Below are positions 13,101-24,500 of a stretch of DNA of 64,000 bases, piece after piece. Source of the stretch: Phoronis australis (taxonomy: Eukaryota > Phoronida > Phoronidae). A program made the translations under genes and the position numbers. The stretch is from positions 439,541 to 503,540 of the forward strand of contig NMRA01000165.1 of NCBI GenBank assembly GCA_002633005.1. Direction: 5' to 3'. Numbering within the stretch: the first letter of the stretch is position 1; each line of letters begins with the position of its first letter. The notes beneath the pieces were generated by a model. It had not been told where the DNA came from and did not search any database. It saw nothing but the letters and a program-made list of their open reading frames with translations.

Positions 13101-14673
13101 GTTTGGGGAAAATGCTGGCTTGGTACTTCAGTCCTCAGTATCTAAGCAGAGCCTGATTTTACCATCAGTAAACATAGTTCACTTTACTATGAGGCAGTTA
13201 ACACTACCATATTCGCCATAATAAGGTGCCCAGGCGCTTAGTAAAATTCGTTTCAGGGGGAGGCGCTTATTATAACCCAAGGCCGTTGAAACCCGGACTC
13301 CAAAACGGGTGAAATCGGAAGCTAGGATTCATCAAATTTACACAATGTGATGTACCTGTAGCCTATGACATACTTTCTACAACACTGTGGTGCATTGCTA
13401 TTAAACTTTTGTTTTTAAATTACGATCATTTTACAGAAAAATGTAGTCAGTGAAATTCTAGGGTGAAAACTTGCCAATGTGCCACGCCTTGCGATCGTCA
13501 ACAGGGCAGCTTGAATAAAAATATAATTTCGACTCAACAAATTACCTTCAGGATATCCTCACTTAAGTTTTCCAAATAGCGTCCCTAAGATTCTAAGTTC
13601 CTGTCGTCATTTGCTTTTGTTTACGAGTCAGTCAACATGCCACACTGTTGCTGCGTACCAGGGTGTAGTCACTATGGCCCAAAGCCTTTAAGCAACCTGC
13701 TGCGATGTTGAGTAGTGGGAATGAATACAGGCCCAGTGAAGAGTACAGTTCGTCGTTCCATTAACATATCGGTGACCCAAACTTTGATAAGTTTATTGTG
13801 GACTTAGAAAGTATTGGAGCTATTTAGAAGGTGTCAGGTGTGTGGCGAGGGAGTCACATGGCGGGGTGTAAGTGGTTTGTGTGCTCAGGTCACTATTCAG
13901 TGGGAGTGTGTCGCGGGACACTAGGGCAAGTGGGACAGTTGTTCCTCTGTCCGTGAGACAACAATGAGTACGTCCCGTAACAGTGTGGCATATTAACTGA
14001 TTCGTAAACAAAAGCAAACAACGACTGAACTTATCACAACTGAGATAGAACAATGACTGACTCGGCAGCTCTCACAGTCAGACTATTTTAAAAGAAATTG
14101 GCGCGAAATTCTTGCCTCCCAAAACGTCACTTCCGGAGTAGGGAAGGAATAATCAGAGGCAGATTCAGCATTTTGAGTTAGGGGGGGCCAGGACATAGTA
14201 TTAGCCAAGATTTTTCCCGTCAGACATTCGCAACCCCAAACTGCCAAATGTAATCNGGCAAATTATTCATCATAAAAAGTTCTTTAAAATGATGTATTAC
14301 ATGTCTATTTACGTTTCTTAGTTTTGAAATAATAATATTTTGAACTCGCAGATTCGATTTGACAGAATTTTTACCAAAAATTTTGACACGAAAATGACAT
14401 TTTCTCCGGAACCATAAGTCCAATTTAAAAAATTTTACTATCGTTATTTTAGTCTCGAAAAGAGCTTTCTAATGATGTATATTACATGCACATTTTCTAA
14501 AATTTTTGAAAAATGCTGTCCTCCCTACCCCTAGGCCCTACGCAGCTAGCTGGTTGGCTAAAATGAAAGGCGAATGTCAGTCTTGTGGGACAGTGGATTC
14601 AGTCGAATATGACTAGAAATAATCGCTATAAATAATTCACCTGTTTCTGCACGTCTACGTCGCTCAACGCCAT
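1132..14673 (-). CDS. ATP6V1E: V-type proton ATPase subunit E, complete nine-exon gene
   Basis: Encodes the peripheral-stalk subunit E of the cytosolic V1 sector of the vacuolar proton pump. With subunit G it forms the stator that holds the catalytic A3B3 head during ATP-driven proton transport. Exons in transcript order: 14641-14673, 10127-10192, 9209-9318, 8205-8271, 7512-7601, 6907-6975, 5401-5495, 3637-3724, 1132-1194. All junctions have GT/AG sites and compatible phases, and together they give exactly 226 residues, the length of human ATP6V1E1. The start [11 protein letters not shown] and next exon [19 protein letters not shown] are near-identical to vertebrate subunit E. The long N-terminal helix ([21 protein letters not shown]) and the C-terminal globular signatures ([25 protein letters not shown]) are all present. 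The protein ends [11 protein letters not shown]. Introns carry repeat families A, B, C, D and G. The family identity is certain; the exon ends were inferred by eye. Confidence 0.97.
1889..3162 (+). mobile_element. Dispersed repeat family A, copy 1
   Basis: A non-coding element of about 1.3 kb in the last intron of the subunit E gene. It begins ACAAGAGCAATG and ends in a near-perfect palindrome at 3131-3160 followed by a run of A. Internally it is built from a module of roughly 400-440 bp repeated about three times. Each module contains the blocks GCCACTAGGTGGCGC, GCCACTAGGAGGCGCC and GCCACTAGGGGGCAC or close variants. Similar elements lie at 3845-5092, 24409-26020, 28551-28960 and 51548-52167. 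There is no open reading frame of note, so it is non-autonomous or of unknown class. Confidence 0.8.
3845..5092 (+). mobile_element. Dispersed repeat family A, copy 2
   Basis: Same element and same orientation as 1889-3162. It lies in the intron between the exons at 3637-3724 and 5401-5495. It starts ACAAGAGCAATGCGGAGCAC and ends in the same palindromic GTGGGCGCAT terminus. The internal GCCACTAG blocks recur but are more diverged than in copy 1. No coding capacity. Confidence 0.8.
5858..5949 (+). repeat. 23-bp tandem repeat, four copies
   Basis: Four units of a 23-bp sequence beginning AGTGACATTATGCATCACAT, with two substitutions in the second unit. Intronic in the subunit E gene; no evident function. 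Confidence 0.9.
7718..7768 (+). repeat. TG-rich microsatellite
   Basis: An interrupted (TG)n run with CG and TA variants, in the intron upstream of the subunit E exon at 7512-7601. Simple-sequence DNA; any open frame across it is fortuitous. Confidence 0.9.
10275..11085. mobile_element. MITE with Harbinger-like ends (family C)
   Basis: An 811-bp element with terminal inverted repeats of about 35 bp starting GGGCTGTTCCAG. The right end reads the complement with a few substitutions. It is flanked by TAA on both sides (10272-10274 and 11086-11088), a 3-bp TWA target duplication typical of PIF/Harbinger-type elements. No transposase is encoded. It sits in the first intron of the subunit E gene. 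Confidence 0.75.
11836..12373. mobile_element. Fold-back inverted-repeat element (family D)
   Basis: Begins GGTTATCGTGCGGTGAAAAA and ends with the inverted counterpart TTTTTCACTGTGATAACC. Similarity continues inward for roughly 200 bp on each arm: the GAAGAAAGTAAG and AGGTGAAA..CTCTTATT blocks appear inverted on the right arm. Only a short unique centre remains. Non-coding, in the first intron of the subunit E gene. Confidence 0.7.
13597..14147 (+). mobile_element. Fragment of THAP-encoding transposable element (family B, copy 1)
   Basis: At about 13637 it carries a start codon and [16 protein letters not shown], whose Cys5-x4-Cys10 spacing matches the start of a THAP zinc-binding domain. 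A frame-disrupted coding remnant follows, with the RCQVCGEGV and IQWECVAGH pieces also seen in the copies at 28981-30767. The right end matches the terminal repeat of those copies (GGCGCGAAATTCTTGCCTCC). The left terminus is missing, so this copy is truncated and not functional. Confidence 0.65.
14148..14262 (+). mobile_element. Fragment of repeat family G, interrupted by an N
   Basis: Shares about 100 bp with 51972-52127 (TTTTGAGTT..GGGGG and GTCAGACATTCGCA blocks). A single undetermined base lies at 14256 inside it, which may mark an assembly join. Confidence 0.55.
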
Positions 14674-14738
14674 CCTGACTGTTCACAGAGAAACAAGAAA
14701 ATCGCGAAAATTAACAAACCGACTTCAGCCTCTATCGA

Positions 14739-14746
14739 TCATGTGA
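14739..14746 (+). promoter_or_regulatory. Candidate M-box/E-box upstream of the subunit E start
   Basis: TCATGTGA lies 66-73 bp upstream of the subunit E start codon (14673). It matches the M-box bound by MITF/TFE-family bHLH-Zip factors, and V-ATPase genes are known targets of that family in mammals and Drosophila. An 8-bp match alone is weak evidence. Confidence 0.35.
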
Positions 14747-15305
14747 CTTCTTGACAAAAGAGGTCACTGTAAATCATATAAAATGTATCATTCGAATCAA
14801 CTTGGCATAAAGATTTGAGTTTTGGCAACAAAGAGAGAGGTATCATTTAACTGACTCTTTAAATTTTGATTTTTTTTATTATTTTTTATGTTATTTTCTT
14901 GGTTCTTGCGTCAACTGCATATAATCGATTGTTGCTTTACTTTTCACTTCCGGACCGGCATTTTTGATTTTTGGAAGTCGCGAAACGTTACCAATCAGGT
15001 ATTTCCACTATTGTCTCTATTTATTAAATTTTTGGCTATTTTCTCTGTCCTGATTCGTCATTAGTGATATTAGCAGTTGTACCTAGGTTTTATAATAAGC
15101 CACAGGCACACGAATCTTGTGCAGTTTAAACTTCTCTTCACAGCATTCTGAGACTGAGACATCCATGATCCAGTTGAGTTGAGTAGCCTACTATAGGAAA
15201 AAAACTTAAAGTCGTAATTAGTACGTAGAATACTAGAATTTTCTTACTTGAGCTGGCATTGTTGTGTCTGTCTGTCATGGTGTTACCATCGTTCTGTCCT
15301 GAACT

Positions 15306-15848
15306 GAAGCGTGTTCAACAGAGTGAGCGCCCGCTAGGCGCTAGCGACGCGTGTACTCGAGAACACTAGAACAGCTCCTGAACAGCTTTGAGCGCACACT
15401 GTGCGATCCAGTAAAGCGAATCTGAAGCAGATTGTGTTGAACGTCTTAGCGGATGAGCTTAACACTAACAGTCCTTTCTATGGCGTACTGAGCGATAAAT
15501 ATGATTAATCTTTGCCAATGTTAATATCGGCAGCCCAAGACAACAACCGTGAAGACTTTGGAATGACAAGAATCGAAAATTACGTCGAGGAAACTGCCGT
15601 CCTCGCTACAGTGACCCACAATTTAAGTGGCACTTTCAGATGAGTCAGTCAACTTTTGAGGTTAATTTTCGTGTTGCAGAACCATAATGGGTTCATATTT
15701 TGCAGACGTGAAGCCTTCGCAGGATGCCATCTTGGAAATCTAAGCGAACATGCTCTCGAGGTTGTTCGTGAGCGCTAATGTAAACACAGCTGTTCAGGAC
15801 GAGGGTGCTGAAATCGCTCACGGGCACTCACTCTATTGAACACGCTTC
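15306..15848. mobile_element. Small inverted-repeat element (family H)
   Basis: A 543-bp element with 22-bp terminal inverted repeats, GAAGCGTGTTCAACAGAG at the left and its complement with one change at the right. The subterminal blocks (GAACAGCT, GAGCG) are also partly inverted. No coding capacity. Confidence 0.6.
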
Positions 15849-15930
15849 TGGTAGCATTTAATTTTTAGTCTGACGATGGGGCATCGAGGTCACGACACTC
15901 ATATGTGTGACTGTTGCCTATCGTTGGAAA

Positions 15931-16140
15931 CTTAATCCACCTTGTTTGTCCAGAGAACTTCTTAATCCACCTTGTTTGTCCAGAGAACTTCTTAATCCAC
16001 CTTGTTTGTCCAGAGAACTTCTTAATCCACCTTGTTTGTTCAGAGAACTTCTTAATCCACCTTGTTTGTCCAGAGAACTTCTTAATCCACCTTGTTTGTC
16101 CAGAGAACTTCTTAATCCACCTTGTTTGTCCAGAGAACTG
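15931..16140 (+). repeat. 30-bp minisatellite, seven copies
   Basis: Seven nearly identical 30-bp units starting CTTAATCCACCTTGTTTGTC. The differences are a C-to-T change in the fourth unit and the final base of the seventh. Because 30 is a multiple of three, several frames stay open on both strands, which makes false ORFs. Confidence 0.95.
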
Positions 16141-16591
16141 CGCTCGTGCAGAGCTGCTTCTTTGACACCCTTCCTGTCTTCGACTTAATTTTTTATATTT
16201 TAACATTCTGAGTAATCAATTGTGAACTTTTAGAAGGAGTTTTCTTTCCAAGCTGTCCTTTTATGTTTAACTGAAGACATAGGTATGACTATGTCCTTGG
16301 ACCAAAATCTCATAGTGGGTTGTATGTAAATCAGCCTTCCCCAAGCGTTCAACTGTTTACCACATGCTTTATTGATTGGTTAACTCAGATATATCGTGGA
16401 TGTTCTGATGACGTAAGTTCATTTTTTAATTATGATTCACTATTTAGCAAATAGACACATTATCAGGGTCAAAATATGGTGCTCATTCAGTTGTTGGTCC
16501 GAGGTCAAAAAGGGAGTTCTCAAGTGTGGGTCCTGGTACCTATGTTATTATAAATGACGTCGTCTGTCTTCTATTCATTACATTACACGTC

Positions 16592-16687
16592 ATTGCAATC
16601 TGTATAGCTATGCTGATTGCAATCTGTATAGCTATGCTGATTGCAATCTGTATAGCTATGCTGATTGCAATCTGTATAGCTATGCTG
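16592..16687 (+). repeat. 24-bp tandem repeat, four copies
   Basis: Four exact units of a 24-bp sequence starting ATTGCAATCTGTATAGCTAT. The length is a multiple of three, so frames stay open on both strands by chance. Intergenic. Confidence 0.95.
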
Positions 16688-19666
16688 ATGATAATAAATT
16701 ATTTTTAATAGAGAGCTCTTAGTAATTGTGACAAAATATGTCAAGTTTACTCTCTGATTTACACCAAACCATACGGCAATAAATACTGGAAAATTTAAGT
16801 CCATTATCATTTTCAAGAATGGCTAGAAATGATGTTGAAGTTCTTTTACTGATTAGTGATGTTATTGAATCAAAATTACACGTGAAATGAGTAGTGGGAG
16901 ATTAGTCACTTTTTAAATAACTTATGACATTTTGGACTTTTGTGACCTTTTAAATGCATGTATTCAAAGACAACACCCAAACTCAAATGGACTTTTTTGA
17001 ACATGTGTGTGGATTTTGAAATTCTTGTTGAGTTTGAAAATCTGTTGTGGAAAACACTGTGAAGGACTGTTCGAAAAAAAGTTTGATTACGAGAGTATTT
17101 TCTCATGTTGGTGTCCCTCAATTATGTGCTAAAGGTACTTATAGCAACATGATTTTGATGACTTAATCAGTTTTAGGCATAATTCACTGAAAATCTTCTG
17201 GTGTATTGAGGGCCTATGGAATGGCCACCATTTGTGCTGACAGTGCTACTGTTTGGATTCACCATGTGGACATTATCTCATTGTCAGAAGGCCTGAAGAC
17301 AGGTACATTGGGCTTTTCAGGCTTCGACATCTGCTAGACGCTGGCATCAAATTAGAATTATTCCTTGCTTTTGTATATTCAATCATTGTCCTCTTGTCTG
17401 GCACCTATATAATTTTCAGAAGAGCAGCATTTCAGAATTATAGCATAGTATCACATACAGAGCAACACAAACAATTGTGTCTAAATACAAAAGTATACAA
17501 ATTCCATGTGACTCATTTAATTGGCAAACAGTAAGAGTTACACAACTGTGGGGAGGGGATGAACTATCTCCACATACTTTCTCCAAACAAAAATGTCAGC
17601 CCAACATTTGTCCTTTACATAAGACAAGGACTATCAAGCAACACCAACAAACAACAGTTGATAGTGAGCATAAAAGTCTCAACATCTCACCAGTATAGTT
17701 ACCCTACAACTTACACAAATACCACTCCTGGCTTTGGCACAGGTTTTAAGAGATTAACTATCAATTCAGAGTTCTAGATTTCTGGGGCCACTCTGCGAAT
17801 CACAACCTTTATGACGTGGCCATTCTGACGTGGCGCATCACAATTATCAGAGTTACATTGCATGGCCATTATTCGCAGCATAATTTTCAAAGCCTACATT
17901 CCTTACTTGCAGCCATTCTGCTGATCGCATTTATCACAACCCTGGTAGGCCTGTGAATCACAATTGTAAGAGCCTACATAAGGTGTGCATTGTGAGCATC
18001 ACAATTATCAAAGCCTATCAGACATCTTAAAGTGTCTAACCCTTATCCTGTGACACCCACTGTTCACTGAGCTTGACGCCTCACCTAGAATGTCTAATAG
18101 TCTGCTGCCTAACACCTGACGGTATCATCTTGACTCTGCTTGGCCACGTTCATGACTCGACTGCTCCTGTTTCCTTGGAGACAGGTTATTTTTTGCCAAA
18201 GTTCCTCCACAAGAGCGTCGAACTTCCAATTTTTTGGAAATCATTCAGCAATCATTGCTCTGCTACCAGGGCTCGACGCTATGAAAATCGCCAGGTCACA
18301 TTTTGCCACCTAGCCAAAATACCAGGTCGCATTTTCAAGATTCAACTGGCATTCATAAATGCCAAGTCGCAAAGTTTTCGCGCCATTTTTACGCGCCAAA
18401 ACAGATTTCTAGATCGTAGAGAAAGTGCTTAGATTATGTATTTCCCAGCAGCGTTAAATACTCACAAATTTCAGGTAAAAAATTGAGTTCTTACATTCAA
18501 GTACTGCGTTACTGTTCTTCACAACCGACATTCAAAGGCTGTTGCCAACGCGTGAAAGTTGAATCAGTGCTTTCTAACTGACACGTGCATTCGAATAGCT
18601 AAGTTTGCAATGTGAAAAGGGAGATTATATTCGTTGAAGAAGTATCCGCGATTTTGCTAGGTCTGACCTGCTATATGATTGTCATCAATGCGTTAAAGAT
18701 CCAAACTAATTCTGAGTGCAAACTCCCTCCATTTTTTATTCGCAGCCTAAACTTTGCAACTTAACTCCATGTTTGAAAAACATCATGTCCAAAAAAACTT
18801 GTGAAACATTGCCCTAGCCCATGCGGATGCGCAGTTACAAATAGTGCAAATTTCACAACAGAAATGCTGGACTTGTGCTGTTTACGTACTCAACAATTAG
18901 TTTCCATGAAATGAAAGGCCTTGAAATAATTCCCGAATACGTGTGGGTTTCCATGGTAATTCAAGTTTGCTCCTCAATACCTTCCATGAACGGGAAAAAT
19001 AGTCACAAAACGATACACATGTCACTAGTCTAATCTTTCTTTTGGAGGTTTAAAAACAAAGCTGGGGTTTGTTTTTTTACATATTAAGAAAAGACATTTT
19101 CTTTGAAAACTGAATGTGTTGTGTAAAATGAGAGTGACTCATTCTATAGGTTGCGTGTCAATTTCAAACCATGTGCTGTAGTGTGCTGCGATAGTTGCTA
19201 GCCTGAACTGTTGGCTTTTAATTGGAATTCCCAAAAGTTAAGGGGGAGCACTTAGTAGTGAGCGCTTATTATGAAACACTTCAAAGGTAAGGAGTGTTTG
19301 CGGTAATATAAGATATTGAAAAACTGCAATAATACGAAATATTGTTACAATGCGATGTTGCGAGGCAAATTTCATCTAGTTTGGCAAGTTCATCGTCTTA
19401 GAATTAGTTGAAACACCGCTGTTTCGTCACTTGTTATGCCGTGGTCTGAAACTTTCTTCGGCACGTCCAGAAATTTGGAAAAGTAGCCATAAATGTTAGC
19501 CAATGAAACGTGCCAAAGATCGATTCTGCATTATCCCATGTTCACGCTACATGCTTACAAGTCATCAGGATGGCTGTTCCCAGTCGGTTAGTGTTCTTTT
19601 GAACTTGATTTGAAACCATCCAAATAACGGTCGGATTCACACTAGTTGCTTTACATTTGCCTGGTG

Positions 19667-21086
19667 TAGACCCTATTCACGCCGACAGGAGGCGCATTCC
19701 AAAACGAGGCTCGCTACGATAGCTCTGTTAGCTTATCGGCATAGTTCTGTGTTTCAGACCGTGTTGTTCCGCGAACGGCTAGAAAAAATACGGACACGCA
19801 AACTGTCTGCTTCACAATCTCTAAAGACGTTGAGATTCGGAAGCGTTGGGTCGTTGCTGCGACGAAGCAAAATATGTCTGTGTAAAATTTATAAATGTTT
19901 TCGAAAAGTTAGATCATATTTTGTCGCATGTCGGTCAGTTGTTAAGCATCATAGTAACGACCGGAGAATGGGCCAGCCAGGCTGTGTTTTCATGACTACG
20001 GATTTAGGGGGGGGGCATGGCCTCCCCTAAAATTGTATCAGATCCCATTTTTGAGTTCGGGTGCAAATTGCTGACTAGCACACGTGCGCAACGGGGGGTG
20101 AATAAACAACGCATAGGCGCTGAATGAACCCCGTTTACCGTTTTTTTTTTAGTCAACAGGTCCGCAAACCCAAGAATTCAAGACCCCTGCATCCCCAGAG
20201 TTTAGGCTGGGCGCGCTTATCTGCCGAAATGCTGCTTATTCCTGTGCCCTGTAGGCACTGGCACCGTTCCCCTCGGATGAAAGAGGCTCCTGCAGAAACA
20301 TTATAACTATGATTGCTGAGTTCACTGAAACTGAGTTCTAAAACGATTTTATGTTTTGGACGAACGAATTAGGTGTTTTAATTTTAAAATTCAACTTGGT
20401 CCAGATTGATATTTGAAATCTAACACATGAAATAGACGTAAGAATTATTACAACCAAGAAAGCATTGATGGTCAAATAATTTTTATTTTCAATTACGAGC
20501 CTGGTTTTTTATTTTAATAAAAATATACTTAATAACATCAATTATTCTTTCAGACCAATGGCAAATCAACTGTTAGTCCCAGTGAGTGCATAGGATCAGG
20601 CTATGCTTGATGTTAATATTCTTGATCAACAAATTAAACCAGATGTGACTAATTGCACATGACAGCAACCACTGTCGAATATGTCTTCAACTCGTCAACA
20701 ATACGGGCAGATGACCTGGTCCGCGTAGAAAGCATTTTGATCAACAATTTACAAGAAAAAACGTAACCCTGCATTCAGCATAATACTAATCCGTAACACT
20801 ACGATCGCCGCAATTTGGTCATATTTACTTTTCATGGTTCGAACCTAGTTTTCCAAAAAAAATTAAAGTTTTTACCCTTTCGTCAGACAACTCTTTGGCG
20901 CCTTAACTTGTTCTCTAATGTAATTTTCTACGTCTCTGTGGTTAATTGTCGACACATCATTAAAATTTAATATCCAGGTTGAACTCGAAAGACCGGCTAT
21001 TTAACTCACGCAATGTCTACTTATGCTTTGTTTATCGCAGTGAGCCTCGCTTTGGATCTTAATGGCCGCCGCGTGAATAGGGTCTA
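19667..21086. mobile_element. 1.4-kb inverted-repeat element flanked by TA (family I)
   Basis: The terminal inverted repeats begin GACCCTATTCACG at 19669 and end with the complement at 21084, flanked by TA on each side. Similarity extends inward for about 50 bp (the AGCGAGGCTC blocks). The interior carries a fragment of family G (20003-20037, GGGGGGGCATGGCC). I see no transposase. TA duplication is compatible with Tc1/mariner-like mobilisation, but the family is not identified. Confidence 0.65.
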
Positions 21087-21424
21087 TAGATCTGCCGAAA
21101 AGTGTAAAAACTCAGCTCGCATACATTAGAAATTCTAGTTTGTACTCTTGGCCTTTGACATACAAGTTGGATTTTGCCTTACTGGGATAAAATCGTGGTC
21201 TGGTTGGATCCGACTTTTTATGAAGTTATTGAATATTATAAGTGACAACAAACTCCAAGAATATTAATGTGTAGGTCTTTAAATAAAACACTTGTTTATT
21301 CGTTTTATTCAAATACGTTTTACTTCTTAAAATATCAAGCTGAGATTGTGCTTCTCAGTCCATTGTTTAAATTGTTGACTGATAACATTTATAAATTAAA
21401 AAGCTATCTTGGCAAAGGGTGCCT

Positions 21425-21440
21425 GGTGCATTGTGGGTAA
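21425..21440 (+). promoter_or_regulatory. Possible ZNF143/THAP11-type site upstream of the BCL2L13 start
   Basis: TTACCCACAATGCACC on the minus strand, about 95 bp upstream of the start codon, resembles the CCCANAATGCA core of promoter elements bound by ZNF143. A single partial match; speculative. Confidence 0.2.
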
Positions 21441-21532
21441 TACGTTATCCTTATCAGCCAGACAGTCACAATCAGCTGTGAATATTTGATAGGAGTGCCA
21501 GGTTTTTTCACAGTTCTTCACTTGCTACAGAG

Positions 21533-24500
21533 ATGGACACCAAACCCTCATCAAAGCTAAACAGACAGGATAGTTTGAAGTATGAAACCAAATACCTTGT
21601 TCTAAAGTTTCTCTACCAGCCACCATGTCCCACATTGTATCAGCCACAGGGCACGGATCAGGGTGAGTTGACATTGTCCAGGTGCATTTGTTGAAACTGA
21701 AACCAAAGTACAAATTACTTGTTGGTAGTAGGACCAGGTAGCATCAACATTGTGGAAATGCGTTATATGGTAGCTACAGGAAAGTGAACGTAATTCATTT
21801 TTCCTTATTTACCTGACTGTTTGTTATGAAATCATTTGAGCACTGTGGACCCAATTAACTAAAATTAACATGTTAGAATTATACTTAGTAGCTAGGCCAG
21901 GATAAGCACTGTAACTTACTAAGCACTTCAAAAATTATTACCTGGCTTTGGGCCCATGCCCAGCCAATCTTAATTCTTCTCAATTCCTGGGTGCTACCAC
22001 TGTCGTATCTCATCGATTAATCTAAGCACATAAGTTAGTAAAAAATACAAACCCTGATTTGCCCCCTGGTTACCTCAATCAAAAACATACAAAGCCTGCC
22101 AAATTTTTGAAAATATGATTTGACTGCATTTCTATTCTTACTTGTGGGTCCAAATTGCGTAATTTTTTTGGCAAATACGTCGTCCAAATTCATGCTGAGA
22201 AACTTTATGTCAGAAACTGTATTTCAGGCGACAAATCCTAAAACAAAAGCAGAAACTGCTACACATTTCAAAATATTGCCAAATGTTTAGTGTTGATAGC
22301 TGTATAGAGCAGTTCATGACAGGGACATTGTGTAAATGATGTCATCTTTGAGTGTCCATGTGACTGTGGCTTGTTGACATTTTTTAGAAATATAAAGATA
22401 ATACTCGAGAATTGGCTCACAACATTTCAATAATTTTGTATTAGAAGTTGATGGATAATAACTTTTAATGCAATTTTCTTCCAAATAAAGCTTTAAAATA
22501 GCCAGTGTTTACCAGAATTCCTTATCTGAGCCTATGACCAATACCAGGACTTTGGTTATCTTTTTCCTAAGAAAGAGGCCAAAATTCGCTATGTTCCCCT
22601 ACAAATTTCTGTATCTGTTTTGACGATTTGGCCTCGACTTGGCTGTAATTTTCTGAGATTTAAGTGAAAACTGAAAAATAACTAGTGTACAGCACAATGT
22701 GCGTCTTTTACAGTTGATAGTGGTCAAGAGCGAAGTTTTGTTGGCCAGGATGACCTCCAAGTTGACGGTGGTGGACCAGACTATGATGAAACAGGTAAGA
22801 GAAAGATCCTTGGGCATTGCAATGGAAGGCACCTAGCTGGGTTTCATTTGGCCTACTTAAACATGCAAAGAACAAGGTGGTCTCAGCCTGGGATTCATTC
22901 TCCTTGTCTTTAAGGTTCTTTGCACAAATTTTGAGTTGTTATCTATGTTACAAAAACAAAATAAAGTAATGTCTGAGTGTGAGTACAACACAATGTCTGT
23001 CTATAGGGTGAAGATAGACATTTTTAGGTTTATTTTTAGTTAAAACGCAATTTTCTGGTTATCCTAGTTTGAATCCAAGTTTTAATTAATTATGCATAGG
23101 TCACCACGGCCCACGATATATCTTAAATTGAACCCAAGTAACCCACGGCCCAGGATATCCAGAAAATCATTTTTTAACTAATAATAACCCTAAAAATGTT
23201 TGCCTTTCCCTTTAAATTGGAACTCCGAAGTTAAGGTGCTGGGTTCTCTGCCACTAAGATGGACTTAGTTCCTGGTTTGAGAAACAGGCTATTTTCCACT
23301 AAGATGTAACTAGTTCCTGTTATGAGAAACAGGCTCTATGTCACTAAGATGGACCTACTTCCTGTTATGAGAAACAGGCTCTTTGCCATGAAGATGGACC
23401 TACTTCCTGTTGTAAAAAACGTTTTGTACTTCTGTCATAGCTTTTACGATAGTTTATGTGGATGCCAAGAGGGTTAGATACAGTTTTCTCTGTATCTGGT
23501 GTGTTGAAACGAACTTAAAATTCTGCTTATACTTTCTGTTTCAATATGAATATATGAGTGGGCAAATAGGTAAATCTCACTGTTGTGTTATTGTTAATGT
23601 TGTTGTTTATAATGTTACACATTAGTGTTATTTTCTGGGTTATTCTGTTTGCTTGTCTAATGAGTTGGGTTTTGTTATTAACCCTTTAATAAATGCGATA
23701 TAATTTTGTGGTTTATAATTTTCATCAAAAGTTATAATTGTTGGCAAGGACAGCTTTTTTACACCAGTTGAGCATAATTTAATGCCGTGCCCCTCAAATT
23801 TCTGGAACTCAATTTTATTATCTCATTTCCTTATCCTTTGAATTGTGATAAAATGCTTCCTTGTAAGGAACAAATTGAAACTGATTGATAATTTAACTGA
23901 ACATATATTCCATATTTTCTTGAAGACAGCAGGTCTAGGCATGAAGGAAGGCCAGGTTCTGCCTTTGTTTTACAATGTTTTGTTTTTTAATACCTAAGAT
24001 AAAAATTCAGTAATCATTTTCATATTATTAACTTCGACTCAATTTTTCCTGAAAGGTAACCACAATTTACCGAAAAAATGTAATTGATATTTCCAAAATC
24101 CTGCTTTTGAATTGAAGAAGTATGCACCACAAATAAATGCACAAATTTATACTGCCCAGTCACAACCCTTCATTAGTCTAGTACTTACATTTAGCTGTCA
24201 ACTCGTGGTGGGAAATTTCATTTGCCATAACGAAGAAGTACTTATCATTTTGACCTATGATTTTTATTGTATAGAGTGTGGCTAATTGTGGCTTAATAGA
24301 ACTTTATCATTAACAATGATCATGCGTTTCAAATGAACTGGGTCATGGTCCATCCTTTTTTACCCCCACCATCTCCTGATGCCAGCTAAAATGGGGCAGA
24401 ATCCTTTTTTATGCGCCCACATATTTATATTTGGACGCATTACGCTGTCATCTCAGTCCATCCGTCTGTCCGGTGTCCGGCGTCCGCTGCTCTATCTCCA

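Larger units (their letters stand above)
14674..21532. other. Head-to-head intergenic interval with promoters of both flanking genes
   Basis: About 6.9 kb between the divergent subunit E and BCL2L13 start codons. I see no convincing coding exon. It holds two inverted-repeat elements (15306-15848, 19667-21086), minisatellites at 15931-16140 and 16592-16687, and degenerate spaced repeats around 17800-18030 (recurring GCATCACAATTATCA-like blocks). Untranslated first exons of either gene could lie here; a CTACAG acceptor-like site just before the BCL2L13 start hints at a 5' UTR intron. Confidence 0.55.

Noticed and set aside
15865-16206. Open frames of 83-113 codons on both strands across the 30-bp minisatellite
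   Set aside because: The repeat unit is a multiple of three without stops, so several frames are open simultaneously; there is no splice or start context and no recognisable domain.
16526-16816. Repetitive hydrophobic ORF on plus and matching ORF on minus
   Set aside because: It is generated by four exact 24-bp tandem units; frames are open on both strands for the same reason and there is no homology.
18073-18432. 119-codon ORF on plus in the intergenic interval
   Set aside because: No recognisable motif, no splice context linking it to BCL2L13 and no similarity to neighbours; length is possible by chance in this much sequence.
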